The notes beneath the pieces are model-generated. The model did no database searches, was not told the DNA's origin, and saw nothing but the letters and a program-made list of their open reading frames with translations. The translations under genes were made by a program, and so were the position numbers. From Paraburkholderia sp. BCC1885 (GTDB lineage: Bacteria; Pseudomonadota; Gammaproteobacteria; Burkholderiales; Burkholderiaceae), in contig NZ_CAAJGM010000011.1 of the NCBI RefSeq assembly GCF_900996235.1, positions 1-64,000 on the forward strand: a stretch of DNA of 64,000 nucleotides. The letters are read 5' to 3'. Shown in pieces: positions 35,536-43,905 of the stretch. Numbering within the stretch: the first letter of the stretch is position 1; each line of letters starts with the position of its first letter.

Positions 35536-36148
35536 GGCCAGCCGTTGTTGCAATTGGAACTGCGGGGCCGGGCTCGAAGTGTGCCCGGCCGCGGATCGGT
35601 CACTGATCGGGCTCAGGCCTTGGGCGTCAGGCTGCCGGGTCCGTTCGGCGTGGAAATGGTGGTGCAGGTTCCCTTGGTGACCAGCTTGAAGGCGTTGCCC
35701 TGATAGTCGGTCGTGCTCGTGCCGGCGCAGGTTGTGCCTGCACCCGCGTAGCAGTCGTTCTGCCCTTTGAGCGCGGTGCCGAAACAGGGCTCGACCTTGC
35801 CGGATTTCACCAGCGCGGTATGCTCGGCCTGAATTTTCTTCTGTGCTTCGGTGAACTCCTGCGCACTCGCAGGTGTGGCCGAAATTGCGGCCAGGGCGGT
35901 GGCAAATGCACCAATGACGAGAATGTTGATTTTGTAATCGGCCATACGGTTTCTCCAACGTTAAGAGAGAGCAGCGTTCCTGAGGCCCTGGCGGTCAGGC
36001 GAACACCCGTGTGCAGGGTATGGACAAGCGGTTTCGCCCGGCGCTGCCCTGGCATGCGGCGACGGTGGTCACAGCACACCCAGCATACGGAATCGGAGTC
36101 AGTTGAAGATTGCACGGTCTTGTGCAATTTGGTATCGGATTGCGATTG
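35504..36148 (-). repeat. 645-bp inverted duplication, copy B
   Basis: Reverse-oriented copy of 21552-22196 with equal length and about 16 mismatches. Many differences are silent third-position changes within bufA. Its downstream edge falls inside codon 11-12 of bufB and joins directly to the ytcA-like gene, bringing the bufA leader to within 450 bp of the efflux operon. Confidence 0.9.
35613..35945 (-). CDS. bufA: Second bufferin precursor BufA (DUF2282), solo copy
   Basis: 110 aa, identical to the peptide at 21755-22087 except for Ile8, Ile11 and Lys87. Signal peptide and all four cysteines are kept, and most DNA changes are silent, so it seems to be under selection to stay functional. It lacks its own bufB and bufC; the maturation genes 13 kb away could serve it in trans. 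It is followed by the chimeric ytcA-like start and efflux genes on the same strand, so bufA and efflux may be co-transcribed. Confidence 0.9.
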   Translation of the reverse strand: MADYKINILVIGAFATALAAISATPASAQEFTEAQKKIQAEHTALVKSGKVEPCFGTALKGQNDCYAGAGTTCAGTSTTDYQGNAFKLVTKGTCTTISTPNGPGSLTPKA

Positions 36149-36677
36149 GCGCGCGCGGCAGCGGCCCATTCTTCCTGAAGTCTTCCATACCTATTCGCCA
36201 AGAGAGACCATGAGCTAGCCGTAGGGCAGACGAGGAGATAGGCGCAGTGGTGGTCAGGTTTCTGGGGCGGAGCCGACGTTCGAGTGTCCGCCGCACGATG
36301 CACGCCAAGGGCCGGGATTGGCCAACTGTGCCGACGACGGAAGCCGCACGTCGCCCCGAGGCGACTTGCCTATGCAGCCGGCTCAGCTCGACCCGTTTCT
36401 GCCGTACGGCTGGTTTCTGCGAATGCCACCACCTTGCTCCAAAGCGGTCGTTTTGTAAGCAGCGGTATTGTTCAACTGAAGCAGTCGAGGCCGTTATCCA
36501 AGACTGAGCCGGTCCCAAGAAATCAGGCAGGTCAGAGTGAGGGGCGAAAAGCCCTCCGTAAAAGCAATGAATTACATCGCCTTGCCAATGCCGTGCGCTG
36601 GATTCCAAATGCAAAGGTAGATTGCTGATCCATTGAAATATACGGATGTTTCTTCATTTCAATCCGCGTCTTGCCAA
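36149..36677. other. Non-coding, repeat-like region
   Basis: About 530 bp with no convincing gene. The minus-strand open frame across 36099-36614 has no ribosome site and an Arg-rich unstructured translation and runs into the duplicated leader, so it is rejected. The sequence resembles degenerate intergenic repeats common in Burkholderiaceae. Confidence 0.4.
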
Positions 36678-37976
36678 CTAATCGGGCAGTTTATTACCGA
36701 ATTCGAATGCCCGTTCGTAGTCCGGCGTGGTCGGATCGTCATCGGTTGGAGAGCGCGGAATGTTGTGGATGTTTCCGCTACTCACCGGGTGTATCTGAGT
36801 CGCTACTTTTGACACCTGCGTTTGAACGGTCCGCGCCACTTTGTCGATGTCCTGGTTCGACAACCGATTGGCCTTGTCGGGTTTCACTTTAGCGGCTTCG
36901 AATTGCGTTCGCATCCCGCTTTTTGGCGTCATGAACAACGGACCGGCGGGCACGCGCCCTTGATCGTCCCGGTATTCGCTCAACTCCCCACGTTCGTTAA
37001 ACCACAGCACACATCCGGTGCACGGCGGCTTTGAGCCGGCCGCGCGTCCCTCCGACCTCATGTCCGGATATTGAGCGTCTATCGTTAGGCGAACGCTGAC
37101 TTCTGCGTGCCGGGCTTCCTCGTTCTCGGTGACCGTAAACTTCGCGCCCGGATTCTTGTCGAGCCACGAATACAACTCTTGCGCCCGACGCAACTGGTCG
37201 TTTTCATTGTGCTGCGCTGAGCTACCTTGCGCGGGCGGCGTCTTCAGCTGCGTGGCGATGTATTTTCCGAGATCGTTCTTGAGCGCTGTCGTGTCCGGAT
37301 AGCGCGTCGCCAGCTTCGCGTTCGCTGCCTGGTTGTTCATGGAAGCGACGATACGTCCATGCTGACTCGACGCGACCGCCTGCAGCTCAGTCCCTTTCTT
37401 ATGCAGTTCGGGATTTGTGCCCAGCACGAAGGAAGCGAGGCGCGTGGATGTACGCTGGCTTTCACCGTCCAACTTCGAGTGCTCCCAAGCAGGCACGTTG
37501 TCAGGCTCCACACGAATGCTCGCCGCGCCTTCGCCAGCCTTCCAGTCGCTCAAGCCGCCCTGCTGGACCGCGTCCACTACACTGTTTCTGAATTTTTTGT
37601 CCATATCGGCGGCCCCCCTGGCTTTCGGTGCCACCGTCGGTGCTTTCGGTAATGCATTTGACGACCCTGCCGCAAGGGTCGGTGATCTCGACCGCATGGC
37701 CGAGGGTCCTGCCAACCTGGTAGATGGCGATTGGGTCACTGAGGGGGACGATCCTGGCGCCGCAGTTGATGACATCGGTAGTGTGGTCGCTTTCCTGGAT
37801 GCACTGAATGACGAGCGGGTTGCCGTCCCGGAGCGCGAGGGTAGTCCGTCGAATTGGGCTGGTCGTGTGGGACTCGCGGACGATGCGGCAGCGCGATCAG
37901 GCGTTTGAGGGTGCAACTGCATGTCTGTGTCCGTTCGCGGCTCGATGGGACGCGAAGGCAAACGTTCGATGGGCAT
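36678..37976 (-). CDS. Deaminase-like candidate type III effector, 432 aa
   Basis: The first ~120 residues are Ser/Pro/Ala/Thr-rich and low in order, as in type III secreted proteins. The C-terminal half has a zinc deaminase signature: HAE (290-292 in RHAEVSVRL) and PPCTGC (Cys319 and Cys322), preceded by a helix-rich region and followed by VLWFNERGEL. Spacing from HAE to PCxxC is about 27 residues, and 'GSKPPCTGCVLWF' resembles the 'SKxxCxxC' end of OTT_1508-like deaminases. ATG 37976 is used because the likely promoter would start transcription near 38000; the frame is open to 38033, and ATG 37922 is also possible. No signal peptide. Activity (nucleic acid, nucleotide or protein target) is unknown. 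Confidence 0.7.
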   Translation of the reverse strand: MPIERLPSRPIEPRTDTDMQLHPQTPDRAAASSASPTRPAQFDGLPSRSGTATRSSFSASRKATTLPMSSTAAPGSSPSVTQSPSTRLAGPSAMRSRSPTLAAGSSNALPKAPTVAPKARGAADMDKKFRNSVVDAVQQGGLSDWKAGEGAASIRVEPDNVPAWEHSKLDGESQRTSTRLASFVLGTNPELHKKGTELQAVASSQHGRIVASMNNQAANAKLATRYPDTTALKNDLGKYIATQLKTPPAQGSSAQHNENDQLRRAQELYSWLDKNPGAKFTVTENEEARHAEVSVRLTIDAQYPDMRSEGRAAGSKPPCTGCVLWFNERGELSEYRDDQGRVPAGPLFMTPKSGMRTQFEAAKVKPDKANRLSNQDIDKVARTVQTQVSKVATQIHPVSSGNIHNIPRSPTDDDPTTPDYERAFEFGNKLPD

Positions 37977-38007
37977 ACCCGTCTCTGCAGAAAATAAGCT
38001 ATGCCAT

Positions 38008-38068
38008 TTTATATACCCGCCTGGACAGAGCATCTCTCGTCATGCGAAGCGATGATATACAAAGCGCA
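38008..38068 (-). promoter_or_regulatory. Degenerate hrpII-like promoter
   Basis: On the minus strand TGCG (38068-38065) and TTCG (38048-38045) are 16 bases apart, one mismatch from TTCG-N16-TTCG. TATATA/TATAAA follows after 29-31 bases (38015-38008). The same geometry as the perfect box before the Josephin-like gene makes chance less likely, but one half-site is imperfect. Confidence 0.4.
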
Positions 38069-38248
38069 ATCGTCGCGCGCACAGACACGTAACTTGATGT
38101 CCGCTCCCAGTTCAAAATCAGTCGTTTATTGGTTTGAGTCGAACGGCCGTTCCTGGCCACATTGGGACGGACGTCGACCGACGCATATCGACCGGCCCAC
38201 AACGGACATTTTCAATGACTGGGAAGGGACACTCGCCGCCCAAGAGTC

Positions 38249-39457
38249 CTAAACCAGAACCTCATCCATCCAGTCCAACACACGCCGATTGACCAGGGAG
38301 CGGTTGCGCATCTCGCAATGCTCGCCGGCTCCCTGATTGCTGCCAAACCGAATCAAGGTCTTTGGGCAACGTAATGCATCGAAGAAATTTTGCGTTCCAC
38401 CGGCAAGCATGTCGTTTTCGGCCAGCGTAAACAATGTTGGACACTGGATCTCTGCGATACGCCCATCCATCGTGTAGCGTTCGACAGACGCGAGGTACTC
38501 GCGCAGTGTCGCGGCACCATTTACCCAGTAGCCGCGTTTCACGACACTCCAGGTCAGTTTCCGGTCGTTCGCCACAATCTGCGCCAGGCGCTCCATGAGT
38601 GCCGCCGGCATCGCACCGAGGTTTGCCGCTTCATCGCGGGTTGCGCCGAGCTTCATCACATACGCACGAAACCCATCCGCCACGGAAGACAGCGCGGGGT
38701 CCGCGACACACGCCGCGAGACGATGTTCGCCGGACGCCGCACGTGGCGCCAGGTAGCCGCCCAAACTCCATCCGCACAACGCGATCTTGAGTGGGTCGAC
38801 GTTCGACAACGTTTGCGCGAAATCCACGACTGCCCCAATCACCGTTTCCCAGTCCGGCCTGAGCGTGAGGCCGTGCTCAACCAGACTCGTACCCTGCCCG
38901 GGACCGTCAAAGATCAATGAGTGGTAGCCTCGCCGCGATGCGGCGACCGCCGATGCAAAGAAAAGATCGGTAATCGTACCGTCGTACCCATTGTTGAAGA
39001 TCAGGAGTGGCCTAACTTCGTCAGCGCGACCTTGCGCAGGGATGACATAGGCGAGTAGCGAGGATCCTTCGAACTGAATATATTGTCGCGCAATAGCCGG
39101 CTCGCTCAACGCTAGTCCACGCTCGAACGCCGCGATCTGCTTTTGCGATCCTGCCCTAACGCGAGGATCGACCGGTTTCCCAAACAATGGATGAAAGGAT
39201 TTTCCATAAAAGCACGCAGCTCTCAGAAAACTCTCGCGCGCGCTCGTCAGATGTCCCTTGGCTTCGGCTTGTTGACCGTCAATCATCATACGATCAGCAG
39301 CCGCTGTCCAGGTGTCGTGAAAGACGGTATCGCCTCCGTCACCAACCGCCCGCGCGATTGCCTCGATCTCTCCGTAATCGGCGCCCCCGTAAGGAATGTA
39401 GCCGAGCGGCCAGGTCCCGAGTTGTTCGTGAAGCTCGTCCTTGAAGATCGCAACCAT
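38249..39457 (-). CDS. Alpha/beta hydrolase with N-terminal cap
   Basis: 402 aa. The first ~130 residues are helical (AKGHLTSARESFLRAACFYGKSFHPLF), as in the lid of FrsA/2,6-dihydroxypseudooxynicotine-hydrolase-like enzymes. The hydrolase core follows with oxyanion strand LLIFNNGYDGTI, FDGPGQGTS, the nucleophile CGWSLGGYLAPRA, acid in FTLAENDML and His in GAGEHCEMRN. It probably hydrolyses a C-C or ester bond of a small organic acid. It stands alone; the start MVAIFKDEL overlies a weak ribosome site. Confidence 0.85.
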   Translation of the reverse strand: MVAIFKDELHEQLGTWPLGYIPYGGADYGEIEAIARAVGDGGDTVFHDTWTAAADRMMIDGQQAEAKGHLTSARESFLRAACFYGKSFHPLFGKPVDPRVRAGSQKQIAAFERGLALSEPAIARQYIQFEGSSLLAYVIPAQGRADEVRPLLIFNNGYDGTITDLFFASAVAASRRGYHSLIFDGPGQGTSLVEHGLTLRPDWETVIGAVVDFAQTLSNVDPLKIALCGWSLGGYLAPRAASGEHRLAACVADPALSSVADGFRAYVMKLGATRDEAANLGAMPAALMERLAQIVANDRKLTWSVVKRGYWVNGAATLREYLASVERYTMDGRIAEIQCPTLFTLAENDMLAGGTQNFFDALRCPKTLIRFGSNQGAGEHCEMRNRSLVNRRVLDWMDEVLV

Positions 39458-39668
39458 GTTTCACCATCCTGGATGTCGTCATCATCACCAGATCGATGAG
39501 GCGATTGTCAACGGTTTTGCGCGGGACGTCGACTGCATCTTCCTGGCCGCACTCGGAAGTTTGACGCGGACCGAGTTCGACCCCGAGCCGCCGTTCGCAC
39601 ACCTATCCGCCCAAGACCGCTTCCCGCGCACACCGGACATTGGAATGCCCGGTACAAAAAAATCCGGG

Positions 39669-40577
39669 CTACTGCGAACGTTCCCGTTCACGCACATTAA
39701 GCGCTGGAACGCTGGAAAACGCATGTGCAATGAAGTCCATGAATGCGATGGCCCGCTTCGGGAGCAGACGGTTCGCCGCATATAGAATCTGGATCGGTAC
39801 CGGCGCCGCAGTATGTTCGCTCAACAGCAATACAAGGTTGCCACTTTTTAGTCCGTCATCGAATAGCCAACGCGGTCCGTGCGCGATGCCAATGCCCGAA
39901 CTCACAGCCTGCTGGACGGCTTGGGGAGAATTGACGCGCAGCCGCCCAGACACCGGCTCCTGGCGATTCAGGAAGTGCCATGTGTTGCCCGACGACAGCA
40001 ACGTATAGACGATGCAATCATGCTCACTCAGGTCGTCGGGCACTTGCGGCGTGCCGCGTTTGGCAAGATAGCTGAGGCTTGCCACGCAGACCCGCTCGAA
40101 GAGTCCGATGCGCCGCGCACGCAATGTGCTGTCTTCGAGGTGTCCAATGCGGATCGCGAGTTCGGCACCCTCGTCGATCAGATTGACATACCCATCGCCG
40201 ATTTGCAGATCGAGTTCCAGCCCAGGATAACGCGCGAGAAAATCAGGAATCGTCGGCATAACAAACGTGTGCGCCAGCGCGCTCGGGCAAGCGACCCGCA
40301 GCAAGCCCGTCGGCGCGACTTGAGCGCGAACCGCAGAATCGGCCTCGTTGACAGCATCGAGAATGCGCCTGACTTCAGCGTAGTAGCGCTCGCCCTCCGG
40401 CGTGAGCGACAACCTGCGCGTGGACCGATGCAACAACCGGGCTTGCAGATGCTCTTCCAGCGCGGCAACGTAACGGCTCACGTTAGGCTGACCGAGCCCC
40501 AGGTCACGTCCGGCAGCCGAAAAACTTCCCATCTCCACCGTTCGGGCAAAGCAGTTCATGACCAGGAAACGGTCCAT
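39669..40577 (-). CDS. LysR-family transcriptional regulator
   Basis: 302 aa from ATG 40577, which has GGAG eight bases before it; the ATG at 40589 gives four more residues. Winged helix: MDRFLVMNCFARTVEMGSFSAAGRDLGLGQPNVSRYVAALEEHLQARLLHRSTRRLSLT. The effector domain starts at about 90 (GLLRVACPSALAHTFVMPTIPDFLARYPGLELDL). It is divergent from an SDR gene (145-bp gap) and most likely regulates it, the usual LysR/SDR pairing in Burkholderia. Confidence 0.92.
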   Translation of the reverse strand: MDRFLVMNCFARTVEMGSFSAAGRDLGLGQPNVSRYVAALEEHLQARLLHRSTRRLSLTPEGERYYAEVRRILDAVNEADSAVRAQVAPTGLLRVACPSALAHTFVMPTIPDFLARYPGLELDLQIGDGYVNLIDEGAELAIRIGHLEDSTLRARRIGLFERVCVASLSYLAKRGTPQVPDDLSEHDCIVYTLLSSGNTWHFLNRQEPVSGRLRVNSPQAVQQAVSSGIGIAHGPRWLFDDGLKSGNLVLLLSEHTAAPVPIQILYAANRLLPKRAIAFMDFIAHAFSSVPALNVRERERSQ

Positions 40578-40722
40578 TTCAATCTCCATTCATGCCGTTG
40601 GAGCATGAAATATATACGAATGGACCATCTTATCGCTCTGCCGGCATGAGTTCATTCTTCGAGGCAGCAGATGGGCGGCGTTTCCGTCCGTCTTGCACTG
40701 TCACCCTTAAAGGAGAACATCC

Positions 40723-41475
40723 ATGTCACGTTTGCAAGGAAAGCGCACGCTCATCACCGGCGGCACCAGCGGTATCGGGCTCGAAACGGCCAAACAGTTT
40801 CTCGCCGAAGGCGCGCGCGTCGTCGTGACCGGCAACGATCCCGACCGCATCGCCAAAGCACAGATCGAACTTGGCAAGGACGTACTCGTGTTACGCGCAG
40901 ATTCGGGGAGCGTCGTTGAGCAGCAGCGTCTTGCGCAGGCCGTCGTCGACCACTACGGACGACTCGACGCAGCGTTTCTCAACGCGGGGATATCCGTCTG
41001 GGTGCCGATCGAGGGGTGGACGGAACAGATGTTTGACCGCTCGTTCGATATCAACGTCAAGGGGCCGTACTTCTTGATCCAGGCGTTGCTGCCGGTATTC
41101 GCGAATCCGGCGTCGATTGTGCTCAACACCTCGATCAACGCGCACGTGGGCGCGGCGCGCTCGTCGGTGTACGCGGCGACCAAGGCAGCCTTACTGAATC
41201 TGTCGAAGACGCTGTCGGGCGAACTGATCGAGCGCGGCATCCGCGTCAACGCGGTCAGCCCGGGCCCGATCGACACGCCGCTTTACGACAAGCTCGGCAT
41301 TCCCGATGCGTATCGCGAGCAGGTCAACAAGGACATTGTCGCAACCATTCCGTATGGTCGCTTCGGCAAGCCGGAAGAGGTCGCGAAGGCCGTGGTTTAT
41401 CTCGCGTCCGACGAGTCGAAGTGGACGGTCGGCTCCGAAATGGTCGTCGACGGTGGCCGCACGCTGAACCGCTGA
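40723..41475 (+). CDS. SDR family oxidoreductase
   Basis: 250 aa classical SDR: cofactor motif TGGTSGIGLETAKQF (13-27), NAG in FLNAGISVW (about 88), active-site YAATKAALLNLSKTLSGEL (Tyr/Lys about 150-154), PGPIDTPLYDKLG, and the C-terminal VGSEMVVDGGRTLN. AAAGGAG lies ahead of the ATG. NAD(P)H-dependent; substrate unknown. Divergent from the LysR gene, which probably controls it. A LysR remnant lies immediately downstream on the other strand. Confidence 0.92.
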   Translation: MSRLQGKRTLITGGTSGIGLETAKQFLAEGARVVVTGNDPDRIAKAQIELGKDVLVLRADSGSVVEQQRLAQAVVDHYGRLDAAFLNAGISVWVPIEGWTEQMFDRSFDINVKGPYFLIQALLPVFANPASIVLNTSINAHVGAARSSVYAATKAALLNLSKTLSGELIERGIRVNAVSPGPIDTPLYDKLGIPDAYREQVNKDIVATIPYGRFGKPEEVAKAVVYLASDESKWTVGSEMVVDGGRTLNR

Positions 41476-41489
41476 CTGCTTCGGTTCGC

Positions 41490-41755
41490 TATCTGGCCCG
41501 ACGTCACGAAGCGATAGAGGATGCCTTCGTGCATTGGCAGGTCTTCCGGCTTACGCGGTCGTCCCGTTCGCACGAAATAGTCCGGCGACCCGACCACCGC
41601 CCCTCTGACTGGCGGCGTAAGCCTGACGGTGGCCGAGTCCTTCTCAATGGACTCTTCCTGCCGGATGCCTGCATCGTACCGGCCGACAGCAAGTTCGACG
41701 GCGCCCTCGTCGAGCGACAGATCAAGCGTCACGTCTGGAACCCGTGTCGGCCGCG
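41490..41755 (-). pseudogene. Fragment of a LysR effector-binding domain
   Basis: The minus-strand frame reads VPDVTLDLSLDEGAVELAVG, then RYDAGIRQEESIEKDSATVR, GAVVGSPDYFVRTGRPRKPEDL and ILYRFVTSG, which is the middle of a LysR sensor domain (residues about 120-200 of a normal protein). There is no DNA-binding part upstream, where the Hsp20 genes sit, and no normal C-terminus. It is a leftover of a former regulator. Confidence 0.7.
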
Positions 41756-41768
41756 GCCTTTCATTCCG

Positions 41769-42173
41769 TTAATCCGCCCGTACATCAATGCGGCGCGGAC
41801 GCGCTTCTTCGCGACGCGGGATGCAGAGTTTCAGCACGCCGCCTTGCAGATTGGCGTCGACCCTGGACGTATCGAAATCCTCGCTCAGGGTGAAGGCCCG
41901 CGCGAAATGCGGCGCGCGAATCTCTGCATGGTGCAGCCGCAGATCGCCGGGCGTGGGCACCACCGCCTCCGCTTCGATATATAACCGCCCATCGTGCACC
42001 TTCACGTCGAGCTTGTCGCGCGATACGCCGGGCAGGTCGGCCCACAGGGTGATGCCGTGGCTGTCCTCGATGATGTCGACGGCCGGTGTAAGCGTTAAAC
42101 GGCGGGCGTTGTCCTGGTTACTACGGGCCACACTGCTGGTATCTCGCTGCGCGATTTGAGTCGTGTCGTTCAT
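41769..42173 (-). CDS. Small heat-shock protein (Hsp20 family)
   Basis: 134 aa from ATG 42173, with AGGAGGAA upstream. Alpha-crystallin domain at about 38-134: PAVDIIEDSHGITLWADLPGVSRDKLDVKVHDGRLYIEAEA and the closing VDANLQGGVLKLCIPRREE (the G-x-L motif). The C-terminal I-x-I is weak (RRIDVRAD). ATP-independent holdase. It lies 14 bp after another Hsp20 gene and is co-transcribed with it. Confidence 0.93.
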   Translation of the reverse strand: MNDTTQIAQRDTSSVARSNQDNARRLTLTPAVDIIEDSHGITLWADLPGVSRDKLDVKVHDGRLYIEAEAVVPTPGDLRLHHAEIRAPHFARAFTLSEDFDTSRVDANLQGGVLKLCIPRREEARPRRIDVRAD

Positions 42174-42187
42174 GGCTTCCTCCTCGT

Positions 42188-42628
42188 TCACTGGATGGTG
42201 ATGGCGCGCGGCTTCGAGGCCTCGCGCTTGCCGATCCGGATGGTCAGGCAACCGTTCGAATAGCCCGCTTCGACCTTGTCCGGATCAGCGTTTTGCGGCA
42301 GTTCGATCACGCGCCGGAACGTGCCAAAAAAACGCTCCTTGGCGTAGGCGCGGGTTTCGCTCCCCGCCGCCGACTCGGGCGCCTTGCGCTCGCCGGCAAT
42401 GGTCAAAGTGCCCTTGTCGACGGTCACTTCGAACGTGCCTGGGTCGATGCCTGGTGCGAATGCAACGATGTCGATGGACTCGTCGGTGGTGCCGATGTTA
42501 AGAGGCGGGAATGCGTCCGTGCGGCTCGAGCGGATGCTCGATGGAAGGTTGCCGAACAGCGCCGACATCTGCCGTTGCAGACGATCGAGTTCCCCAAACA
42601 GGTCGTTGCTAAAGTAGAAGTCACTCAT
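42188..42628 (-). CDS. Small heat-shock protein (Hsp20 family)
   Basis: 146 aa. Short N-terminal arm (SDFYFSNDLFGELDRLQRQMSALFG), then alpha-crystallin domain with TDESIDIVAFAPGIDPGTFEVTVDKGTLTIAGERK, FFGTFRRVIELPQNADPDKVEAGYSNGCLTIRIGK and the C-terminal A-I-T-I-Q (I-x-I type). First gene of a two-gene Hsp20 operon; heteromers with the next product are likely. GGGAGATTAAATC precedes the ATG. A sigma-32-like promoter lies about 125 bp upstream. Confidence 0.93.
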   Translation of the reverse strand: MSDFYFSNDLFGELDRLQRQMSALFGNLPSSIRSSRTDAFPPLNIGTTDESIDIVAFAPGIDPGTFEVTVDKGTLTIAGERKAPESAAGSETRAYAKERFFGTFRRVIELPQNADPDKVEAGYSNGCLTIRIGKREASKPRAITIQ

Positions 42629-42752
42629 GATTTAATCTCCCGTGATGCGAAATGATCAAAGGCGTCCACCTGCTGCCGCGCCCCGACGAAGCGCACGCGG
42701 TCGCACTTCCTGGAGACGCTGTATGGGCGGCGCGCGTCGCCTTTGCGGCCCA

Positions 42753-42780
42753 AAAATAGGTGCGTGACCAGGACTTTCAA
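42753..42780 (-). promoter_or_regulatory. Candidate sigma-32 promoter for the hsp20 operon
   Basis: On the minus strand TTGAAA (42780-42775) is followed after 14 bases by CCTATTTT (42760-42753), close to the heat-shock consensus CTTGAA-N13-15-CCCCATNT. Position relative to the operon fits. Confidence 0.45.
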
Positions 42781-42808
42781 TATCGGTAGATCGAATATTG
42801 ACTGCGCC

Positions 42809-42834
42809 TCAATATATTCCGTCGGATATATTGA
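42809..42834. promoter_or_regulatory. Perfect inverted repeat, operator-like
   Basis: TCAATATAT and ATATATTGA (9-bp arms) are separated by eight bases. It lies in the divergent gap between the hsp20 operon and the 128-aa unknown, in locally AT-rich DNA, and could bind a dimeric regulator controlling either side. Confidence 0.5.
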
Positions 42835-42890
42835 AACACCCGGCGGGAGCCCTTATTTGCACCGCGCGGATTGTTCTGGAAGGAGCCAAT

Positions 42891-43277
42891 ATGGAATTCG
42901 ATACCGACTGGGTGACGCTTGGCAAACACCGTGTCCGGCTGCACGCGACTCGCGGCTTTCCAGCCGAACGGCTGCGCGTCGTGGCCGAGGTCGCGCGGCT
43001 GGCCGTTGAAAGCAACATGAGCGCGCGGGCACGCCTCGTGGAAGTCGTGTTTCGCGATCAGGACGGCGCGTATGACATCGCCGTTGGCACGACCATCGCC
43101 GAAGACCGCTTGTGCGCGGCGCCGATCGAAGCGGCCCTTGCCACGATCCTCGGCCTCACCCCAGAACAGGTGGTGTTGACGGTAAAGGCCGTCTCTCAGG
43201 ACGAGGTGGACTTGAGCTTCGGCACTTACGAGCGGTTGCTGGCGCAGAAGATCGGCGCCACCGCCGCGATCCAGTAG
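42891..43277 (+). CDS. Hypothetical protein, 128 aa
   Basis: ATG 42891 has GGAAGGAG upstream. Small acidic soluble protein: WVTLGKHRVRLHATRGFPAERLRVVAEVARLAVESNM, then LVEVVFRDQDGAYDIAVGTTI and EDRLCAAPIEAALATILGLTPEQVVLTVKAVSQDEVDLSFGTYERLLAQ. Strand-helix alternation suggests a single alpha/beta domain. No family is recognised. Its divergent arrangement with the hsp20 operon across an inverted repeat hints at a stress-related role, but this is weak. Confidence 0.65.
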   Translation: MEFDTDWVTLGKHRVRLHATRGFPAERLRVVAEVARLAVESNMSARARLVEVVFRDQDGAYDIAVGTTIAEDRLCAAPIEAALATILGLTPEQVVLTVKAVSQDEVDLSFGTYERLLAQKIGATAAIQ

Positions 43278-43905
43278 TTCGTTCGCGCTAGCACGGCGCT
43301 GAGAGTTGCCACGGAGTTCAATGCGACCGCTCTGACGCCGCGCCGTTGTTGCTTTCGTATCGACCTGGCTCGAACTTGCAGCGCCTCGCACCCGGTAGCC
43401 GGGCGCGCCTGCGGACTCGACCGGCCATAGCAATCTTGTGAGCGGCCACTCAGGAGCACGGGGTGAACGTCTCAAAGTGGCCGCGAGTCGCCCCATTCTT
43501 CGGGCACATGTCGACGCGAGAGAGCATTCGAACAACGGTAACGCTTTCGTTCAAGTTGCTAGCAACCGCCACGTCTCCTCATCGCAGAGGCCCACGTATC
43601 CTGATTCTCATGCCACGTGTTCAGCTTTCGACTGCCCCCTAACGCATGCATCGCGGTCTGGGCGGAACATGCGTTCCACCCGGGTTGCGCATTGATCTGA
43701 TTCAAGACGCATGGTCCTCGTCTGCTAGTTCGCGAACGAAAACTTAGGCGCTTGCGGCCCCTTGGGCCAAGGGGCATACTGCCTGGGCGTTTCGTATGTT
43801 TTCTGGCGTCTGGTTTCAGCGCGGAATCATTGGCGAGCCCCGGAGCAGTGGCGGACGGGCTGCGTGCTGGCAGGCGTCCCAATGGCGATCCGAGATAACA
43901 AGACG
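43278..43905. other. Intergenic region without a recognised gene
   Basis: About 630 bp. The minus-strand open frame at 43559-43882 has an Arg/Ser-rich translation without family features and is rejected. No terminator or repeat stood out. It should hold the promoter of the DUF1254 pair. Confidence 0.4.

Noticed and set aside
36099..36614. 171-codon minus-strand frame upstream of bufA copy B
   Set aside because: No ribosome site, unstructured composition, and it runs into the duplicated bufA leader.
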